This document shows positions 24,992-33,487 of a DNA stretch of 64,000 nt, piece by piece. Source of the stretch: Bradyrhizobium betae (lineage in GTDB: Bacteria; Pseudomonadota; Alphaproteobacteria; Rhizobiales; Xanthobacteraceae); NCBI RefSeq assembly GCF_008932115.1, contig NZ_CP044543.1, forward strand, positions 4,532,501 through 4,596,500, read 5' to 3'. The stretch's first letter is position 1. Each line of letters starts with the position of its first letter. The position numbers and the translations under genes are program-made. A model generated the notes under the pieces. It worked only from the letters and a program-made list of their open reading frames with translations. It was not told the origin of the DNA and did no database searches.

Positions 24992-26857
24992 TCACTGAAC
25001 GTTTAAGACCAACATCAGCCCACCCCCGCCGCCCTGCTCGACGTTGTTGTTGGCCGTGTGATGAGGGATATGGCAGTGGACCAACCACTTCCCAGGCCGG
25101 CGAGCGGTCCAAACAACGTCGTACCGTTGGCCCGGACCAACGTTCACGGTGTCCGCCTGATAACGGGCGCTTTCGGCGAGCGTGACGCCATCCACCGCCA
25201 CGATCTCGAAAGGGCCGCCGTGCACATGCATGGGGTGGACGAAGTTGTTGTTGGTGCCGATGAAACGCAACTTTATTGTCTGGCCAACTCTCATCTGCAC
25301 GGTGTCGGTCGCAGGAAAGGCCTTTCCATTGATGGTGAAGTAGTTGGGGAGAGCGCCCTCCATCAGCATCGCGGGATAGGTGAGCCACTCGCGCTTCAGC
25401 CACTCCTGAAGTTGTATCGTGTATTCAAGGTCCGCTTTGACCTCGGACGAGGGGTCCGCCGGCTGGATAATGAGCGCACCGTAGAGACCGAGTGCCTGCT
25501 GACGGTCGGGATGATCGTGGCTGTGATAGAAGTATGTGCCGTGCTGTCCGACGGTGTATTCGTAGCTGTATGAACCGCCGGGCGGGACGGGCGGCTGGGT
25601 GATCTTTGCCGGGCCGTCCATCTCATTTGGTACGATTAGTCCGTGCCAATGCACCGTCGTGCTCTCGGGCAGCGCGTTGTGGAAGTTGATCCGGACGTGA
25701 TCGCCTTCCGTCAATTCCAGCCGAGGCCCCGGAATTTGATGGTTATACGCGTAAGCCTGAACCGCAACGTCCGGTAAGATATTCCAGCGGATCGCGGAAG
25801 CCTCGATATCGAACACCTTGACGCCGTTCTCCAGCCTTGGCTGAAGCACCTGGTCGCCGCGCGCCGTCGGCGGCGCTTCGTAGTCGACCTGTCGCGGCTT
25901 CACCGCTGCCATATCCCGCATGGCAGCGGCCGGCAGGTCGAACGTGTTGATCATTCCGGGCGGCATGATCGCGCCGTCCACATCGTGCGCGCTCAGGGTG
26001 AGGTTCACGTAGAAGCCCGGCCATACCATTCCGGTGACAAGCAGCAATCCTGTCACCCCCGCCAAAGCGGCCAGTTGCGGAACGGTGGCCTGGCTCCTCA
26101 TCCCGGCGCGCCCATGATCATCGTGCCGATCGTGATGTCCGCCGTGTGCATCGGACCGTTCGGTCATGAGCCCATGCTTGATGCCGGCATGCACCATCCA
26201 AACGTTGAACGGATAGGCCGTCGCGAATCCGACGATCACGCCAAGGGACATCACGCCCCAGAACGTCAGTTCGAGGGGATCCATGGCGCGCATATCGCGC
26301 CCCATCATCAGGAAGCTCATCGTCGGCGCCATTCCCGCCATCATCGCATTCATGCTGATGAATTCCGGCATGAAGCTCTTTTTCACGTTCTGCCAGTATG
26401 AACCACCCATCATCCGCTTCATGAACAGCGACTGGAAGATGAATAGCCCGAACGAAAATCCCGCCAGATATTCCACGATCAGATCGATCCACATCGGCAA
26501 TCCGAGGAAGGCCGTCGTCGCTGCGGCAAGGATGATTCCGGTCGCGTCTCCGGCGACGCAATGGATGGTGCTGCCGACCCCTTGCTTCCACAGCGGGGAA
26601 GTGAATCGTTCGTGTTCTCCTGGCCGCGGCTCTTTGTCGGCGAGTACGTAGAGGAGCAGGCCGAACGGCCCCATGTAGAGCGTGATGAGGACGAACGCCC
26701 ATTTCATCACGGCAGGCTCGGGATTTCCGGCGAACTGGTCGTACGCGACGTAGGCGGTCGAGATGACTGCTATAACGAACCAGCCGAGCAGAAAATAATC
26801 GTAGGGAAGCGCGATCACGGCTGCTCCAATGCGTTGTTCGTGACGAAACAGTCGCAT
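24992..26857 (-). CDS. DUF4396 membrane domain fused to a multicopper oxidase
   Basis: 621 residues. N-terminal half (residues about 1-290): DUF4396-type membrane domain with five or more TM helices, STIHCVAGDATGI, and Met-rich helices (MMAGMAPTMSFLMMGRDMR), then a His-rich loop (HGGHHDRHDDHGRAG). C-terminal half (about 340-621): cupredoxin domains with HWHGLIVP, YFYHSHDHP, HPMHVHGGPF and VHCHIPHHTANN copper ligands. The fusion would anchor the oxidase with the copper sites outside the cytoplasm. Likely substrate is Cu(I) or a periplasmic reductant. AAAGGAACGAAG precedes the ATG. Convergent neighbours are phage-like genes, so this is the edge of the copper region. Confidence 0.88.
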   Translation of the reverse strand: MRLFRHEQRIGAAVIALPYDYFLLGWFVIAVISTAYVAYDQFAGNPEPAVMKWAFVLITLYMGPFGLLLYVLADKEPRPGEHERFTSPLWKQGVGSTIHCVAGDATGIILAAATTAFLGLPMWIDLIVEYLAGFSFGLFIFQSLFMKRMMGGSYWQNVKKSFMPEFISMNAMMAGMAPTMSFLMMGRDMRAMDPLELTFWGVMSLGVIVGFATAYPFNVWMVHAGIKHGLMTERSDAHGGHHDRHDDHGRAGMRSQATVPQLAALAGVTGLLLVTGMVWPGFYVNLTLSAHDVDGAIMPPGMINTFDLPAAAMRDMAAVKPRQVDYEAPPTARGDQVLQPRLENGVKVFDIEASAIRWNILPDVAVQAYAYNHQIPGPRLELTEGDHVRINFHNALPESTTVHWHGLIVPNEMDGPAKITQPPVPPGGSYSYEYTVGQHGTYFYHSHDHPDRQQALGLYGALIIQPADPSSEVKADLEYTIQLQEWLKREWLTYPAMLMEGALPNYFTINGKAFPATDTVQMRVGQTIKLRFIGTNNNFVHPMHVHGGPFEIVAVDGVTLAESARYQADTVNVGPGQRYDVVWTARRPGKWLVHCHIPHHTANNNVEQGGGGGLMLVLNVQ

Positions 26858-26969
26858 AGGGTCTTCGTTCCTTTCTGACTCGAAGCGAGAAAATGTTTAG
26901 TTTTGCTGTAATATTTTTGACCCGTGAACGTCGTGGGCGCTCGGATATGCGCGATGTGGATCGACAAGC

Positions 26970-28265
26970 ATGATTGAAACGATGCCGTATCCGGGTTCGA
27001 CGGACCTATTGCGCGTGTTGATCGAGCGATGGCGACAGGACCCTGGGTCGACCTATCGCACGTGGTTCTTGTGGGATGAGCGCCTGAAGAACTTCAGGTC
27101 GATTCGACGCGGCATCGCTCAGGTGGTCGAGGAGATCGGGGGCGGAACGTTCGGCAACGTGTACAGGGGCTCCTCCCTCGAAACGATCGTGGGGTCGATC
27201 GCGGAGCAGAGGCAGATCTTCAAAGGAGCCGATCACGCCTTCCTGTGGAAACCGAAGCTTCGGATCCCGGACATCTATGAGGATGCCGGAAATCAGCGGG
27301 CTTTCGGTCAACTCCTGCATCACTGTTCTTGCTGCAGCACCGAGCAGGAGCTCGTCGAAGGAATCGACACGATCGATCGACTGAAGATCAAGGGTCTCGG
27401 GCCCGCTGTCGCCAATCTCCTGTACTTCCTGCACCCGACGCTGATGCCGCCATTCAACACCGCGATCGTGAACGGCTTCAATGCGATCACGGGCGCCAAG
27501 GTGAAGCTCGGGCGATGGGATCAATATCTTGGGATGCGACGCGGCATCCTGGAGCTGAACCGAGCTTATCGGGATCTTCTCTCCAACGATCTCGGCGCAA
27601 TCGCGGGATTTCTGTTCGATGTCGGTACCGGACGCTTCAGCGCTCCTCCCGTCGGCAATGGCGAGACAGCAAGAGACGCTTGGCTATCCGAGCTCTCGAA
27701 GGCGCGCGAGACCGCAAAACGGCTCGAAGCTCCCATTGCGGCGGCGCGCGAGAACGATCTTACCCATACGCAAGTCCAAGCCTGGCTCCGCGACCTGGGC
27801 CTGGCGCTCGGTTATCGGATATGGATCGCTTCGAACGATCGCGGACGCTCATACAATGGCGCCATGTTGGCATCCGGTTGCATCGACCGTCTGCCCTCAT
27901 CAATCGAAGATGCCGCCGGCGCAGAATCGATCCGGCTCATCGATGTGCTCTGGTTGGATGCCGCGAGCGATCGCGTGGTCGCTGCTTTCGAGGTCGAACA
28001 CACGACCTCGATTTATTCCGGGATCGTACGCATGCTCGATCTGGCGCTAAGCGGCGACCTGCATACCGCGGGCGGACTGTTTCTGGTCGCTCCGGACGGC
28101 AGGGAGGACGAGGTGCGTAATCAGCTTCGTCGGCCGGCGTTCAGTCGCGTCGCTGACTTGCAGGTACGCTACCTGCCGTATGGCGAGCTGGAGCGGAACA
28201 AGGACGCGATCGCCCGCTTCGGGACAGGCATGAAAGGCATTCAGGCGATCGCGCGACTTCTTTGA
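26970..28265 (+). CDS. Putative PD-(D/E)XK-type nuclease (431 aa)
   Basis: 431 residues. The N-terminal half has a helix-hairpin-helix-like stretch (LKIKGLGPAVANLLYFLHPT). The C-terminal third carries a restriction-fold-like pattern: RLIDVLWLDAASDRVVAAFE with VEHTTSIYSGIVRMLDLALS, giving D...(E)xE, and a late FLVAPDGREDEVRNQL. This suggests a stand-alone endonuclease of the restriction-enzyme fold; Lys of the classical ExK motif is replaced by the second Glu or lies elsewhere. No methylase or partner gene is adjacent. A role in defence or repair is possible but not shown. Ends 4 bp before the convergent copper ATPase gene. Confidence 0.6.
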   Translation: MIETMPYPGSTDLLRVLIERWRQDPGSTYRTWFLWDERLKNFRSIRRGIAQVVEEIGGGTFGNVYRGSSLETIVGSIAEQRQIFKGADHAFLWKPKLRIPDIYEDAGNQRAFGQLLHHCSCCSTEQELVEGIDTIDRLKIKGLGPAVANLLYFLHPTLMPPFNTAIVNGFNAITGAKVKLGRWDQYLGMRRGILELNRAYRDLLSNDLGAIAGFLFDVGTGRFSAPPVGNGETARDAWLSELSKARETAKRLEAPIAAARENDLTHTQVQAWLRDLGLALGYRIWIASNDRGRSYNGAMLASGCIDRLPSSIEDAAGAESIRLIDVLWLDAASDRVVAAFEVEHTTSIYSGIVRMLDLALSGDLHTAGGLFLVAPDGREDEVRNQLRRPAFSRVADLQVRYLPYGELERNKDAIARFGTGMKGIQAIARLL

Positions 28266-28269
28266 CCCG

Positions 28270-30693
28270 TCAGACCCGCGTCGTCCGCAGTCGCAGCGCG
28301 TTGCCGACCACGCTGACGGAGGACAGCGCCATCGCGGCCGCAGCGACGATCGGCGACAGCAGCAGTCCCAGCGTCGGATACAGGACTCCGGCCGCTATAG
28401 GGATACCTGCGGCATTGTAGGCGAATGCAAAGAAGAGGTTCTGCCTGATGTTCCTCATGGTGGCGCGTGACAACCGCCGCGCACGGACGATGCCGTTGAG
28501 ATCTCCCTTGAGAAGAGTGACGCCCGCGCTCTCCATCGCCACGTCCGTTCCCGTGCCCATGGCGATGCCCACTTCGGCCGCCGCCAAAGCCGGCGCGTCG
28601 TTGACGCCGTCGCCCGCCATGGCGACGCTTCGACCGTCCTTCTGTAGCTTTGCGACGACCGCACTCTTCTGATCGGGCAGTACCTCGGCTTCCACATCCG
28701 CAATGCCGAGTCTCCGGGCGACCGCCTCGGCCGTGGTCCGGTTGTCGCCCGTCAGCATGATGACCCTCACGCCCTCGGCGGCCAGTTCGCGCAGCGCCTC
28801 GGGCGTCGACTGTTTCACCGGATCGGCAATGGCCAGAATGCCCGCGAGCCTGCCGTCGGTGGCCATGTTGATGACGGTTGCACCTTCACCGCGCTGACGC
28901 TCGGCTTCGCTTTCGAGGGCAGATGTATCGACACCCTCCGAACGCAGGAAAGTCGCGTTGCCGAGGAGGATTTTCTTGCCCTCTACCGTGCCGAGGGCGC
29001 CTCTGCCGACCGGCGAGTCGAAGTCCTTGACGTCGGCCGTCTGAATTCCGCGATCCTTGGCCGCATTGACGATGGCATCCGCCAGCGGATGTTCGCTGGC
29101 GCGTTCGACGCTGGCGGCGAGCCGCAGCACGTCCGCCTCCGAATATCCACTGACCGGTACGATCGCGACGACCTTCGGTTTGCCTTCCGTCAGCGTGCCG
29201 GTCTTGTCGACGACGAGCGTGTCTATCTTCTCCATGTGCTCCAGCGCCTCGGCGTTCTTGATGAGCACGCCCGCTTGTGCGCCGCGCCCGACGCCCACCA
29301 TGATGGACATCGGGGTCGCCAGTCCCAGAGCGCACGGGCAAGCAATGATGAGAACGCTGACCGCCGCGACGAGACCGAAGGCGAGGCGGGGCTCTGGACC
29401 GTAGACGGCCCAAGCGGCGAAAGCCGCGACAGCGATCACGATGACCGCCGGAACGAACCAACCCGCGACCTGATCCGCCAAACGCTGGATGGGCGCGCGC
29501 GAGCGCTGCGCCTGCGCCACCATCTGCACGATCTGAGACAACATCGTATCGCTGCCGACCTTTTCGGCCCGCATGACGAATCCGCCGGAGCGGTTGAGCG
29601 TGCCGGCGATCACCTTGCCGCCGACCTCCTTGCTGACCGGCATGGATTCGCCAGTCACCATCGACTCGTCGAGCGAAGATCGGCCCTCGACGATCTCGCC
29701 GTCGACTGGCACCTTTTCCCCCGGGCGGACGCGCAAACGATCGCCCGGCCGGAGCTCCGAGATCTGGACTTCCTCGTCAGAGCCGTTCTCCCGGATGCGG
29801 CGTGCCGTTTTCGGCGCGAGGTCCAATAGCGCCTTGATCGCTCCGGAAGTGGCTTCTCGCGCGCGCAACTCGAGCACCTGCCCGAGAAGCACCAGTACCG
29901 TGATGACCGCGGCCGCTTCGAAATACACGGCCACTGCGCCGTCATGACCCCGGAACGTCGAAGGAAACGCAGCGGGAAGAACCGTCGCCACCACGCTGTA
30001 GACCCAGGCGACTCCCGTACCCATCGCGATCAGCGTGAACATGTTCAGATTGCGCGTCACGACCGACTGCCAGCCGCGAACGAAGAACGGCCACCCTGCC
30101 CATAGGACGACCGGCGTCGCGAGAACGAACTGGATCCAATTGGAAAGCGACTGGTCGATCCAACCGTGAGCACCGACGAGGTGAGCGCCCATCTCGAGGA
30201 CCACGACCGGAACGGAGAGGGCGAGACCCACCCAAAACCGACGGGTCATATCGACCAGCTCGGGATTGGGCCCCGCGTCCGCGGTGGCGAGCTCGGGTTC
30301 GAGCGCCATGCCGCAGATGGGGCAATTGCCTGGTCCAACCTGGCGGACCTGCGGATGCATCGGGCAGGTGTAGATCGTGCCTTCGGGCACGTCAGCCTGC
30401 GTCTTCTTCATCTCTCCGCGTATGTATTTCGCCGGATCTTCCACGAACTTCGTCCTGCAACGGTCCGAACAGAAGTAGAAGCTCTGACCTCCGTGCTCGG
30501 CCTTGTGACGAGCCGTGTCCGGGTCCACCTCCATTCCGCAAACGGGATCCACCGTGGCCCCCTGCGCGCCACCATGATGATGGTGGTGAGCATGGTGCTC
30601 GGAAGCCGATGCGGTGGACTGGCAGTGTCCGCAGCAGTTCTTGTCGGTCTTCTCGGAATTCGGCGTGTTTGGCCGAGCCATCGTCAGCTCCAT
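28270..30693 (-). CDS. copA: Copper-exporting P1B-type ATPase with YHS and heavy-metal domains
   Basis: 807 residues. N-terminus: His-rich segment ([12 protein letters not shown]), YHS domain ([26 protein letters not shown]), then a [10 protein letters not shown]...CPICGMALE heavy-metal domain; no classical GMxCxxC domain. The ATPase core has TGES, the CPCALG transport motif, DKTGTLTEG with the phosphorylated Asp, the SEHPLA nucleotide site and [10 protein letters not shown]. It pumps Cu(I) out of the cytoplasm. It is divergent from csoR with 35 bp and a shared operator between. Start may be the first ATG or the one four codons later (MARPNTP). Confidence 0.95.
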   Translation of the reverse strand: MELTMARPNTPNSEKTDKNCCGHCQSTASASEHHAHHHHHGGAQGATVDPVCGMEVDPDTARHKAEHGGQSFYFCSDRCRTKFVEDPAKYIRGEMKKTQADVPEGTIYTCPMHPQVRQVGPGNCPICGMALEPELATADAGPNPELVDMTRRFWVGLALSVPVVVLEMGAHLVGAHGWIDQSLSNWIQFVLATPVVLWAGWPFFVRGWQSVVTRNLNMFTLIAMGTGVAWVYSVVATVLPAAFPSTFRGHDGAVAVYFEAAAVITVLVLLGQVLELRAREATSGAIKALLDLAPKTARRIRENGSDEEVQISELRPGDRLRVRPGEKVPVDGEIVEGRSSLDESMVTGESMPVSKEVGGKVIAGTLNRSGGFVMRAEKVGSDTMLSQIVQMVAQAQRSRAPIQRLADQVAGWFVPAVIVIAVAAFAAWAVYGPEPRLAFGLVAAVSVLIIACPCALGLATPMSIMVGVGRGAQAGVLIKNAEALEHMEKIDTLVVDKTGTLTEGKPKVVAIVPVSGYSEADVLRLAASVERASEHPLADAIVNAAKDRGIQTADVKDFDSPVGRGALGTVEGKKILLGNATFLRSEGVDTSALESEAERQRGEGATVINMATDGRLAGILAIADPVKQSTPEALRELAAEGVRVIMLTGDNRTTAEAVARRLGIADVEAEVLPDQKSAVVAKLQKDGRSVAMAGDGVNDAPALAAAEVGIAMGTGTDVAMESAGVTLLKGDLNGIVRARRLSRATMRNIRQNLFFAFAYNAAGIPIAAGVLYPTLGLLLSPIVAAAAMALSSVSVVGNALRLRTTRV

Positions 30694-30703
30694 CTTGCGG
30701 AAT

Positions 30704-30721
30704 GTACCCTAGGGGGTATAT
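30704..30721. promoter_or_regulatory. Probable CsoR operator
   Basis: GTACCCTAGGGGGTATAT: a G/C-tract dyad with AT flanks, matching the ATACCCCC-CTAGGGTAC style of CsoR-family operators. It fills the 35-bp gap between the divergent copper ATPase (start 30693) and csoR (start 30729), so one bound repressor would silence both; copper would release it. Confidence 0.7.
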
Positions 30722-30728
30722 ACGTGGC

Positions 30729-31004
30729 ATGAGAAACGACATCAAGGCTACGTGCCAGAAACGTTTGAACCGCATCGAAGGTCAGGTTCGCGGCTTGGCG
30801 AAGATGGTCGGAGAGGATCGGTATTGCATCGACATCGTCACCCAGATCTCGGCGGTCAGGGCGGCGCTTCGCCGCGTCGAGGAAGAGATACTGCGGGATC
30901 ACGTGTCCCATTGCGTGGAACATGCGATCCGCAGCGGCGACAAGGCGGATCAAAGGCGAAAGATCGCCGAACTGATGGACGTCGTGGGCCGAGCGAACAG
31001 GTAA
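30729..31004 (+). CDS. csoR: CsoR-family copper-sensing repressor
   Basis: 91 residues, all helical. The copper triad is present: Cys in DRYCIDIV, then His and Cys in DHVSHCVEH (H-x3-C), as in CsoR. The N-terminal KRLNRIEGQVRGLAKM is the family DNA-binding helix. It likely represses itself and the divergent ATPase from the operator at 30704-30721. Nickel/cobalt (RcnR) or formaldehyde (FrmR) sensing is less likely because of the Cys-His-Cys set and the context. Confidence 0.92.
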   Translation: MRNDIKATCQKRLNRIEGQVRGLAKMVGEDRYCIDIVTQISAVRAALRRVEEEILRDHVSHCVEHAIRSGDKADQRRKIAELMDVVGRANR

Positions 31005-31025
31005 CGTTAATGGGATCACCAATGA

Positions 31026-31039
31026 TTGAGCTAGATCAA
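31026..31039. promoter_or_regulatory. FNR/FixK-type box (TTGA-N6-TCAA)
   Basis: TTGAGCTAGATCAA, perfect half-sites. It lies 87 bp upstream of the Cys/His-rich protein at 31126, a suitable distance for activation by an FNR-family regulator of the metal cluster 31126-36654. Confidence 0.7.
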
Positions 31040-31125
31040 AGATCCTGCATGTCTCTGGGTTATGGTATCGTCCGGGCCGATAGGTGTTGTCCGGCTAAGG
31101 AAGTGATGGCGAGCAAATAACAACG

Positions 31126-31491
31126 ATGCGGTTCGTCCGAACAATTCTGGCATTCGCGATTGCCGCCTCCTTGGCGCTGGCGCCGCTCGGCGCGTCGGCG
31201 ACGGTCGTGGCCATGACCGCGTCGGACAGCGCTTCCACGATGCAGATGGAAGCGTCGGCCGACATGTCGATGGATTGCTGCCCGGACGACACGACAGGCA
31301 CTCCCATTCACAGCGAACACCACAAGTGCGGTACGGGCTTCTGCTGCGCAGGCAGCCTGACCGCGCTTGGAGACGTGCGAAGCATCGCGTTCCGTTTCGA
31401 CCCTGCCGCGGAACGTAAAGCAGCCATCCCGGCGGACCAGATCGTAACGGTCCAGGCAGGTAATCCTCCTTTTCGGCCTCCTCGAATCTGA
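31126..31491 (+). CDS. Secreted Cys/Met/His-rich protein at head of Cus-like cluster
   Basis: 121 residues: signal peptide (ILAFAIAASLALAPLGASA), then a Met-rich part (TMQMEASADMSMDCCPDD) and SEHHKCGTGFCCAGSLTAL. The paired Cys and Met/His suggest periplasmic copper binding. Similar DUF2946-like or small metal-binding proteins head cus/czc operons in alphaproteobacteria. An FNR/FixK box lies upstream. The C-terminal tail (NPPFRPPRI) is non-descript. Confidence 0.65.
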   Translation: MRFVRTILAFAIAASLALAPLGASATVVAMTASDSASTMQMEASADMSMDCCPDDTTGTPIHSEHHKCGTGFCCAGSLTALGDVRSIAFRFDPAAERKAAIPADQIVTVQAGNPPFRPPRI

Positions 31492-31583
31492 TCTCGCAAA
31501 GCCCGACGTCGCGCAGGAGCCTGCGACGACTGACGTGCGCGCTTCTAGCGCCACGGCCGAGATCACATCATGAGGACAGGACA

Positions 31584-31976
31584 ATGCTTTCCAAGTTCAG
31601 CACCGCGGCTTTGGCCGCCACGATTTCGTTCGCCGCTTCGGCCGCCATGGCGGGCGCCGGCGACTACGCCTTCGAACCCGTCAATCCGGAGATGAAGAAG
31701 GGCGACGATGTCACGCTCGCCGTTCGCTTGACCAACAAGCAGACCGGCAAGCCGGTATCGGACGCCGTGATCTTCAGGACACGGGTCGACATGGCTCCGG
31801 ACGGGATGGCCGAAATGGAATCGCCGGTCGAGCCGCTGCCGCCAAAAGAGCCCGGCGTCTACGCTTTCAAGACCGATCTGCCGATGGCCGGCCGTTACCA
31901 GGTCACGCTGTCGGCGAAGGTTCAGGGTGAAGCGGAGACCGTCACCGGCAAGCTGATCGTCAAGGCGATCAAGTAG
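31584..31976 (+). CDS. FixH/YtkA-like periplasmic protein
   Basis: 130 residues: signal peptide (residues 1-23, ending AAMAGA), then an Ig-like domain with the FixH/YtkA pattern (DVTLAVRLTNKQTGKPVSDA, FRTRVDMAPDGMAEMESPVE, PGVYAFKTDLPMAGRYQVTL). The Met-rich DMAPDGMAEM loop may bind copper. It immediately precedes cusB and is probably co-expressed with the efflux pump. A weak hairpin (TCGGGC / GCCCGA) follows at 31983-32007. Confidence 0.75.
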   Translation: MLSKFSTAALAATISFAASAAMAGAGDYAFEPVNPEMKKGDDVTLAVRLTNKQTGKPVSDAVIFRTRVDMAPDGMAEMESPVEPLPPKEPGVYAFKTDLPMAGRYQVTLSAKVQGEAETVTGKLIVKAIK

Positions 31977-32062
31977 CACCCATCGGGCGCCGCTCGCCGG
32001 TGCCCGACATCCCGTTTTTCAGTCGTTCGGATGCGCGCTGCTGCGCGCGAGGACAACACGCC

Positions 32063-33487
32063 ATGAATACCTTTCGTTTTCTGACTACTCTCGCGGTGGG
32101 CGGCGGCTTGACCTTGGGAGCTTACTGGTACCTGAACGATGGGCGCTGGCCCGTCCGTACCGACATGGCTGCGGTCGCCGCAGCGGCAGGCCGAACGCCG
32201 CTCTTCTATCGTGATCCGGGCGGACAGCCGTTTTGGTCTGCGGGACCGAAAAAGGACGACCACGGACGGGATTATCTGCCCGTCTACGACGACGGCCAGA
32301 CGGTCGACGAGCCGGCAAAGCCAAGGCCGCAGGCGGAGTCTTCCCGCAAGGTCCTCTACTACCGCAATCCAATGGGTCTCCCGGACACCTCGGCCGTGCC
32401 GAAGAAGGATCCGATGGGAATGGACTACGTCCCCGTGTACGAAGGCGACGACGCCGACGACGGCTCAGTGAAGCTGTCGCCCGGCAAGATTCAGCGTACT
32501 GGCGTCAAGTCGGAGCCGGTCGAGCGGCGCCCGATCCGCATCTCGGTCAGGGCTCCCGGTACGATCCAGCTGGACGAGCGTCGCGTATCCGTGATCGCCA
32601 TGCGAGCCGAAAGCTTCCTCCAGAAGGTCGCGGACGTGACCACCGGAACGCGCGTCCGGGCGGGCCAACCGCTGATGCAGATCTACAGTTCGGCGGTGGC
32701 TTCCGCGGCGGCGGAATACTTTGCGACGGTCACTTCCAAGACAGTAGGGGGCATCGAAGTGTATGGCCGCGGGTCGCGCCAGCGACTTACGAATCTTGAT
32801 GTGCCCGACCAGTTCATCGCCGAGATAGAGAAATCTCACGTCGCGCCCGTCAACGTGCAGTGGTTGGCTCCGCGGGACGGTATCGTGCTCGAGCGCAACG
32901 CCATCGAGGGCATGCGGGCCAACCCAGGCGACGTGCTGTTCCGGATCGCCGACATCTCGGTGGTCTGGGCCCTGGTCGACGTGGCCGAACGCGATCTCGG
33001 CAACATCGCGGTCGGTCAGCCGGTCGAGGTTCGGGCCCGGAGTTTTCCGGGTCGGACCTTCTCGGGGAAGACCTCGGTCATCTACCCTCAGGTGAACCGG
33101 GACACGCGGACCGCCCGCGTCCGGATCGAACTCGCCAATCCGGACTTCGCACTACTTCCCGACATGTACGTCGATGCCGCAATCGCTACCGGCGACTCGG
33201 CGCCGGTCCTGTCCGTACCGGACAGCTCGGTGCTCGATACCGGCAACCGGCAGGCCGTACTCGTCGACAAGGGGGAAGGGCGCTTCGAGCCGCGGGAAGT
33301 GAAGCTCGGCCGGCGAGGAGGCGGCTACATCGAAGTGCGCGACGGCCTCTCGGGAGCCGAGGCGGTGGTCACCTCGGCAAACTTCCTGATCGACGCGGAA
33401 AGCAATCTGAAAGCAGCGCTGAAGGGCTTTGCCGAGGCCACGCCCCAAGCCATCGAACCTGGCCACGCGACGGGAGAGCACAAATGA
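32063..33487 (+). CDS. cusB: CusB-type RND efflux periplasmic adaptor with two heavy-metal domains
   Basis: 474 residues. After an N-terminal anchor (RFLTTLAVGGGLTLGAYWYL) come two consecutive heavy-metal-binding units: FYRDPGGQPFWSAGPKKD and YYRNPMGLPDTSAVPKKDPM, the second with the canonical Met/Asp pattern and the first lacking its Met. Then a membrane-fusion domain with hairpin and barrel parts (TTGTRVRAGQPLMQIYSSAV, VRARSFPGRTFSGKTSVIYP). It bridges CusA to an outer membrane channel, and the stop overlaps cusA (ATGA). The start at ATG 32063 is used; the upstream in-frame start at 32000 gives a non-signal leader. Confidence 0.9.
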   Translation: MNTFRFLTTLAVGGGLTLGAYWYLNDGRWPVRTDMAAVAAAAGRTPLFYRDPGGQPFWSAGPKKDDHGRDYLPVYDDGQTVDEPAKPRPQAESSRKVLYYRNPMGLPDTSAVPKKDPMGMDYVPVYEGDDADDGSVKLSPGKIQRTGVKSEPVERRPIRISVRAPGTIQLDERRVSVIAMRAESFLQKVADVTTGTRVRAGQPLMQIYSSAVASAAAEYFATVTSKTVGGIEVYGRGSRQRLTNLDVPDQFIAEIEKSHVAPVNVQWLAPRDGIVLERNAIEGMRANPGDVLFRIADISVVWALVDVAERDLGNIAVGQPVEVRARSFPGRTFSGKTSVIYPQVNRDTRTARVRIELANPDFALLPDMYVDAAIATGDSAPVLSVPDSSVLDTGNRQAVLVDKGEGRFEPREVKLGRRGGGYIEVRDGLSGAEAVVTSANFLIDAESNLKAALKGFAEATPQAIEPGHATGEHK

